This document shows, one piece after another, positions 57,410 to 64,000 of a stretch of 64,000 bases of DNA (position 1 is its first letter; the number at the start of each line of letters is the position of its first letter). The notes beneath the pieces are model-generated. The model was given only the letters and a program-made list of their open reading frames with translations. It did no database searches and was not told the DNA's origin. Source of the DNA: Halomonas sp. Y3 (GTDB taxonomy: Bacteria > Pseudomonadota > Gammaproteobacteria > Pseudomonadales > Halomonadaceae); assembly GCF_024137965.1 (NCBI RefSeq), contig NZ_CP099975.1:2542001-2606000 (forward strand). The letters run 5' to 3'. The translations under genes and the position numbers were made by a program.

Positions 57410-57444
57410 GCCGTAGGCCGTAGGCCGTAGGCCGTAGGCCGTAG
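57403..57444. repeat. Heptamer tandem repeat (GCCGTAG) x 6
   Basis: Six perfect copies of the 7-mer GCCGTAG. The TAG of the first copy is the dciA stop, so copy-number change would not alter the protein. A related heptamer run in the opposite direction stands at 57511-57535 on the far side of the terminator. Confidence 0.9.
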
Positions 57445-57470
57445 AGCAGCTTGAACCCTTCCGGACAACG

Positions 57471-57513
57471 AAGACAAACACCCCCACAGCACTGCTGCGG
57501 GGGTGTTTGTCTT
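57471..57513. terminator. Bidirectional terminator between dciA and lpxC
   Basis: A 21-bp stem with a single G-T wobble (57471-57491 and 57493-57513) centred on a CAGCACTGCTG tip. It is flanked by opposed heptamer repeats, which can extend the pairing. Confidence 0.8.
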
Positions 57514-57535
57514 AAAGCTTATGGCTTACCGCTTA
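57511..57535. repeat. Opposed degenerate heptamer run
   Basis: CTTA recurs with exact 7-base period at 57511, 57518, 57525 and 57532. On the minus strand the units read TAAGCNN, the same family as TAGGCCG (a rotation of GCCGTAG) on the left side, but inverted. Confidence 0.65.
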
Positions 57536-57556
57536 GAGCTCCCGGCGCAGCCGGGT

Positions 57557-58468
57557 TCAGGCCATGGCCGGGGCCGCGTAGGAGATAGGCGCCGCGGCGG
57601 CCTCCTCCTCGAAGGTGACAATCTCGTAGGCGTCGGGCTGGGCCATCAGGGCGCGACAGAGCTGGTTGTTGAGGGCATGGCCCGACTTCACCCCGTGGAA
57701 CTCACCGATCAGGCTGTGGCCAAGCTGGTAGAGGTCGCCGATGGCATCGAGCACCTTGTGCTTGACGAACTCGTCGTCGTAGCGCAGGCCGCCCTCGTTG
57801 ACGATGCGGTAGTCGTCCACCACGATGGCGTTGTCGAGGCTGCCGCCCAGGGCCAGGTTGTTGGAGCGCAGATACTCCAGGTCGCGCATGAAGCCGAAGG
57901 TGCGCGCCCGGGAGACCTCCTTGACGAAGGAGGTGGTGGAGAAATCCACCATAGCGGTCTGGGTCTGTCCTTCGAAGACCGGATGGTCGAAGTCGATGGC
58001 GAAGGCGACCTTGAAGCCCTGATGGGGGCGGAAGGTGGCTTCCTTGTCGCCGTCCCGCACCGTGATCTCCCGCTTGATGCGGATGAACTTCTTGGGCGCA
58101 TTCTGCTCGCTGATGCCGGCGGACTGGATCAGGAAGACGAAGGGGCCCGCGCTGCCGTCCATGATCGGCACCTCGGCGGCGCTGAGGTCGACATAGGCGT
58201 TATCGATACCGAGGCCGGCCAGGGCCGACATCAGATGCTCGACCGTGGCCACCTTGGCGCCGCCGGCGGAGAGCGCCGTGCAGAGGGTAGTGTCGGTGAC
58301 GTTATCGGCCTGGGCGGGGATCTGCACCTCGGGATCCAGATCGGTGCGCACGAAGACGATACCGGTATCCACGGGCGCCGGACGCAGGGTCATGTAGACC
58401 TTCTTGCCGGAGTGCAGGCCGACGCCGGTGGCGCGGATGACGTTCTTCAGGGTGCGTTGTCTGATCAT
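57557..58468 (-). CDS. lpxC: UDP-3-O-acyl-N-acetylglucosamine deacetylase
   Basis: Zinc enzyme for the committed step of lipid A synthesis; 303 residues against 305 in E. coli. It starts [21 protein letters not shown]. Zinc ligands are the His of VEHLMSAL, the HKVLD block with its Asp, and the catalytic His in [15 protein letters not shown]. The last 15 residues are Ala-rich, similar to the tail that FtsH recognises in E. coli, though not alike in sequence. It follows ftsZ by 112 bases. Confidence 0.97.
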   Translation of the reverse strand: MIRQRTLKNVIRATGVGLHSGKKVYMTLRPAPVDTGIVFVRTDLDPEVQIPAQADNVTDTTLCTALSAGGAKVATVEHLMSALAGLGIDNAYVDLSAAEVPIMDGSAGPFVFLIQSAGISEQNAPKKFIRIKREITVRDGDKEATFRPHQGFKVAFAIDFDHPVFEGQTQTAMVDFSTTSFVKEVSRARTFGFMRDLEYLRSNNLALGGSLDNAIVVDDYRIVNEGGLRYDDEFVKHKVLDAIGDLYQLGHSLIGEFHGVKSGHALNNQLCRALMAQPDAYEIVTFEEEAAAAPISYAAPAMA

Positions 58469-58509
58469 GGGCTGTGGCCAGGCTGTTATCGGGTTATCAA
58501 ACACTGTTC

Positions 58510-58515
58510 ACTATA
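58510..58515 (-). promoter_or_regulatory. -10-like box upstream of lpxC
   Basis: TATAGT on the minus strand about 42 bases before the lpxC start, with TTTGTT 18 bases upstream as a weak -35. It suggests separate expression of lpxC from the fts genes. Confidence 0.4.
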
Positions 58516-58580
58516 ACACCGAACGGGCGTTTCAACAAAGAAACCTCGCCCGGCACGGCCAATGGGCTCGATAGTGCGTC

Positions 58581-59759
58581 TCAATCGGCCTGGCGGCGCA
58601 GGAAGGCCGGAATATCCAGGTAGTCGTCGAGCTCCTGGGAGCGACGCTTCTCGCTGCGCGGCCTGGCGGCCTCCTCCGGCTCGGCGGCGGCACGGGTGGC
58701 CTGCTGACGCGCCACGGCCGGCTGCTGCGACATGCGACGGTAGTCGGAGGCGCTCTCGGCACGCTTGGCCGGCTCTCGCGTCGCGGCCTTGGTCTGCTGA
58801 CGACCGTCGAGGCCTGCCGCCACCACGGTGACGCGCAGCTCGTCGCTCATCTCCATGTCGATGGAGGTACCCACCACGATGGTGGCGTCCTGGGAGGCGA
58901 ACTCCTGGACGGTGGCACCCACATCGTTGAACTCGCCGATGGAGAGGTCCGGACCGGCAGTGATGTTGACCAGGATGCCCCGGGCGCCGTGGAGATCCAC
59001 GTCCTCGAGCAGCGGGCTGCGGATGGCCTTCTCGGCGGCTTCCCGGGCGCGATTCTCGCCCACGGCACTGCCGGAGCCCATCATCGCCATGCCCATCTCG
59101 GACATCACGGTTCGCACGTCGGCGAAGTCGACGTTGATGATGCCGGGGCTGGTGATCAGCTCGGCAATGCCCTGGACGGCGCCCAGCAGCACGTCATTGG
59201 CGGCGCTGAAGGCGGTCAGCAGGCTGGCACTCTTGCCCAGCACCGAGAGCAGCTTCTCGTTGGGGATGGTGATCAGGGAGTCGACGTGCTCGGAGAGCTC
59301 ACGCATGCCCTCCTCGGCGGCACGCATGCGCTTGGGGCCCTCGAAGGGGAAGGGACGGGTCACCACCGCCACGGTGAGGATGCCGAGCTCCTTGGCCACC
59401 TGGGCCACCACCGGAGCGCCGCCGGTGCCGGTGCCACCGCCCATGCCGGCGGTGATGAACACCATGTCGGCACCGTTGAGCAGCTCGGCAATGCGCTCGC
59501 GGTCCTCCATGGCGGCCTGACGCCCCACCTCGGGGTTGGCGCCGGCGCCGAGCCCCTTGGTGATCTCGTTGCCGAGCTGGAGCACGGTCTTGGCCGAGAC
59601 TCGCTTGAGCGCCTGGGCATCGGTGTTGGCGCAGATGAACTCCACGCCCTCGATGTTGCTCTCGACCATGTGGTTGACGGCGTTGCCGCCGCCGCCGCCG
59701 ACGCCGATCACCTTGATGACCGCGCTGCTTGAGGGTGCGCTATCTACCAGTTCAAACAT
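58581..59759 (-). CDS. ftsZ: Cell division protein FtsZ
   Basis: Tubulin-like GTPase that forms the division ring; 392 residues. The N-terminal [13 protein letters not shown] and the tubulin signature [14 protein letters not shown] are intact, as is the T7 loop [12 protein letters not shown] Gln/Arg/Ala-rich linker (about 318-375) follows. The C-terminal peptide [15 protein letters not shown] binds FtsA and ZipA. It lies 34 bases after ftsA. Confidence 0.98.
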   Translation of the reverse strand: MFELVDSAPSSSAVIKVIGVGGGGGNAVNHMVESNIEGVEFICANTDAQALKRVSAKTVLQLGNEITKGLGAGANPEVGRQAAMEDRERIAELLNGADMVFITAGMGGGTGTGGAPVVAQVAKELGILTVAVVTRPFPFEGPKRMRAAEEGMRELSEHVDSLITIPNEKLLSVLGKSASLLTAFSAANDVLLGAVQGIAELITSPGIINVDFADVRTVMSEMGMAMMGSGSAVGENRAREAAEKAIRSPLLEDVDLHGARGILVNITAGPDLSIGEFNDVGATVQEFASQDATIVVGTSIDMEMSDELRVTVVAAGLDGRQQTKAATREPAKRAESASDYRRMSQQPAVARQQATRAAAEPEEAARPRSEKRRSQELDDYLDIPAFLRRQAD

Positions 59760-59793
59760 TTGCCCCGTCTCCTGGATCGCCGCGGCGACCCTG

Positions 59794-61083
59794 TCAGAAA
59801 TTTCCTTTCAACCAGCCCTTGAGCCTTGCCAGCGCCGGTATGCCTTCCCTGAAGCCGCGCCGGCCGGCGTCTTCGCGCCGCGCCTGGACCGGCATCACGC
59901 TGCCCTGTGCCTGTCGACCGTGACCCTGCCGGGTCTCCTGCAGAGCGTAATGTAGCAAACCGACCCCGGTCGAATAAATCGGGTTGCGCACCACATCGGC
60001 CAGGCCGCGCACGTTCTGCGGGCAAGCGATGCGCACCGGCATGTGGAAGATCTCCTCGGCCAGCTCCACGACCCCTTCCATCCGGGCGGTGCCGCCGGTC
60101 AAGACCACGCCAGCCGCCACCAGGTCCTCGTAGCCGCTGCGGCGCAGCTCGTCACGCACCAGGGTGAAGAGCTCCTCGTAGCGGGGCTCCACCACCTCGG
60201 CCAGCGCCTGGCGAGAGAGGTCCCGGGCCGGCCGGTCGCCGACGCTGGGTACCTTGATCAGCTCGTCGCTGGCGGCCAGCTGGGTCAGGGCGCAGGCGTA
60301 CTTGACCTTGATCTCCTCGGCGTGCTGGGTCGGCGTGCGCAGGGCCATGGCGATATCGTTGGTGACCTGGTCGCCGGCGATGGGGATCACGGAGGTATGG
60401 CGAATCGCCCCCTCGGTGAAGACGGCGATATCGGTGGTGCCGCCGCCGATGTCCACCATGCAGACCCCCAGCTCGCGTTCGTCCTCGGTGAGCACCGCCA
60501 TGCTGGAGGCGAGCTGCTCGAGGATGATGGCGTCGACCTCGAGGCCGCAGCGGCGCACGCACTTCTCGATGTTCTGCACGGCGTTGAGCGCCGCCGTCAC
60601 CAGGTGCACCCGGGCCTCCAGGCGCACCCCGGACATGCCCAGCGGCTCGCGAATACCGCCCTGGGTATCGATGGCGAACTCCTGGGGCAGCACATGGAGC
60701 ACACGCTGCCCCTCGGAGATCGCCCGGGCGCGGGCCGAATCGATGACCCGGTCGATATCGGAGGGGGTCACTTCCCGCTCCTTGATCGCCACCACGCCAT
60801 CGGAGTTCATGGAGCTGATGTGGCTGCCGGCCACGCCGACATAGACGGAGTGAATATCGCAGCCGGCCATCAGCTCGGCCTCCTCCACGGCGCGCTGGAT
60901 CGACTGCACCGTGGATTCGATATTGATCACCACGCCCTTCTTCATGCCGCGGGAGGGGTGCGAGCCGATACCGGCGATCTCGATGCCGCCATCGTCGGTG
61001 GGCTGCCCCACGATCGCCACGACCTTGGACGTTCCGATATCCAGCCCGACTACCATATTGGACGCGTTGGAAGGACCTGCCAT
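59794..61083 (-). CDS. ftsA: Cell division protein FtsA
   Basis: Actin-like protein that tethers FtsZ to the membrane; 429 residues. The ATPase blocks [16 protein letters not shown] and [14 protein letters not shown] and the closing [12 protein letters not shown] are present. The C-terminal amphipathic helix [13 protein letters not shown] is the membrane anchor. I choose the ATG at 61083, with GAGGAG 13 bases or so upstream; the frame is open to 61152. It is separated from ftsQ by 194 bases with a hairpin and a -10-like box. Confidence 0.96.
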   Translation of the reverse strand: MAGPSNASNMVVGLDIGTSKVVAIVGQPTDDGGIEIAGIGSHPSRGMKKGVVINIESTVQSIQRAVEEAELMAGCDIHSVYVGVAGSHISSMNSDGVVAIKEREVTPSDIDRVIDSARARAISEGQRVLHVLPQEFAIDTQGGIREPLGMSGVRLEARVHLVTAALNAVQNIEKCVRRCGLEVDAIILEQLASSMAVLTEDERELGVCMVDIGGGTTDIAVFTEGAIRHTSVIPIAGDQVTNDIAMALRTPTQHAEEIKVKYACALTQLAASDELIKVPSVGDRPARDLSRQALAEVVEPRYEELFTLVRDELRRSGYEDLVAAGVVLTGGTARMEGVVELAEEIFHMPVRIACPQNVRGLADVVRNPIYSTGVGLLHYALQETRQGHGRQAQGSVMPVQARREDAGRRGFREGIPALARLKGWLKGNF

Positions 61084-61151
61084 GAGTCGGGAACTCTCCT
61101 CGAACCTGGCCCGCCAGGGGCCATGCATCATGAAAAATGAACCTGGGGTCA

Positions 61152-61173
61152 ATTATAGGGACAACTCGAGTTG
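61152..61173 (-). promoter_or_regulatory. Possible ftsAZ promoter with palindrome
   Basis: A perfect TATAAT on the minus strand (complement of 61152-61157), 68 bases before ftsA. The 12-base palindrome CAACTCGAGTTG (61162-61173) lies just upstream of it, where a repressor could act. No good -35 box is seen. Confidence 0.45.
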
Positions 61174-61234
61174 ATCCTCCACCCCGGAGCGAAAATCACC
61201 TTTCACGATACGGCGATTTTGCCGCAAAAGAAAC

Positions 61235-61260
61235 AGGCGCATGCCCTTGGGCATGCGCCT
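61235..61260 (-). terminator. Terminator-like hairpin between ftsQ and ftsA
   Basis: A 12-bp stem AGGCGCATGCCC/GGGCATGCGCCT (61235-61246, 61249-61260). On the minus strand it is followed by GTTTCTTTTGCGG, so it reads as an intrinsic terminator just 17 bases after ftsQ. Confidence 0.65.
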
Positions 61261-61277
61261 TTGCTCGGAAAAAGGTC

Positions 61278-64000
<2,723 letters not shown>

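Overview
The window is a GC-rich (roughly two-thirds G+C), densely coded piece of a gammaproteobacterial chromosome. It most resembles Halomonas or a close relative of the Halomonadaceae. The signs are a phasin gene, a Hda/AI-2E-permease/purM-purN neighbourhood, the end of a division and cell-wall cluster followed by lpxC, dciA and secA, and several dispersed intergenic repeat families that I associate with such genomes. I assign it from gene content and order, not from a database match. No insertion sequence, prophage, CRISPR array or rRNA operon was seen.

Layout. 1-2884: the methionine ABC transporter metNIQ (metN cut by the window edge) and a free methionine-R-sulfoxide reductase. 2950-3118: two identical tRNA-Val(GAC) genes. 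3200-6084: an overlapping fumC-glpK pair. 6285-7388: a phasin with a strong operator-like inverted repeat, then a lipoprotein. 7392-11134: hda and a permease, divergent from purM-purN. 11364-14082: dcd, apbC/mrp and a membrane-anchored coiled-coil protein. 14200-18807: a pseudouridine-synthase-like protein that seems to lack its catalytic Asp, a lipoprotein, a spermidine-synthase-like protein, a YihY/BrkB membrane protein and a phospholipase-D-type enzyme. 19183-23192: a nucleobase-type permease, a glycerophosphodiesterase, an unknown gene and a quinone oxidoreductase.

23261-35444 is the centrepiece: a complete urea-nitrogen module, all on the minus strand. urtABCDE (urea ABC importer) is followed by ureDABCEFG (urease and its nickel-insertion proteins) and a 79-residue His-rich membrane protein. 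Each operon is preceded by a good sigma-54 -24/-12 element and upstream GCACC-N4/5-GGTGC palindromes of NtrC type, so nitrogen limitation probably switches on uptake and hydrolysis together. Four of the few non-coding gaps inside these operons hold structured dispersed repeats, whose hairpin stems change while pairing is kept.

35763-41500: a tripartite tricarboxylate transporter (tctABC) with its own CitA/DcuS-type sensor kinase and response regulator. 41574-51320: SUMT (cobA), a sodium-coupled transporter, cyclopropane fatty acid synthase, a RecQ helicase, a membrane protein, phhB-phhC (pterin dehydratase and aromatic aminotransferase, without phhA) and a second NCS2 permease. 51394-64000: a Nudix/thiamine-phosphate-synthase-like fusion, argJ, secA, dciA, lpxC, ftsZ, ftsA, ftsQ, ddlB and murC (cut by the window edge). 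Most genes within operons overlap by 1-11 bases, and convergent pairs are usually separated by long bidirectional hairpins.
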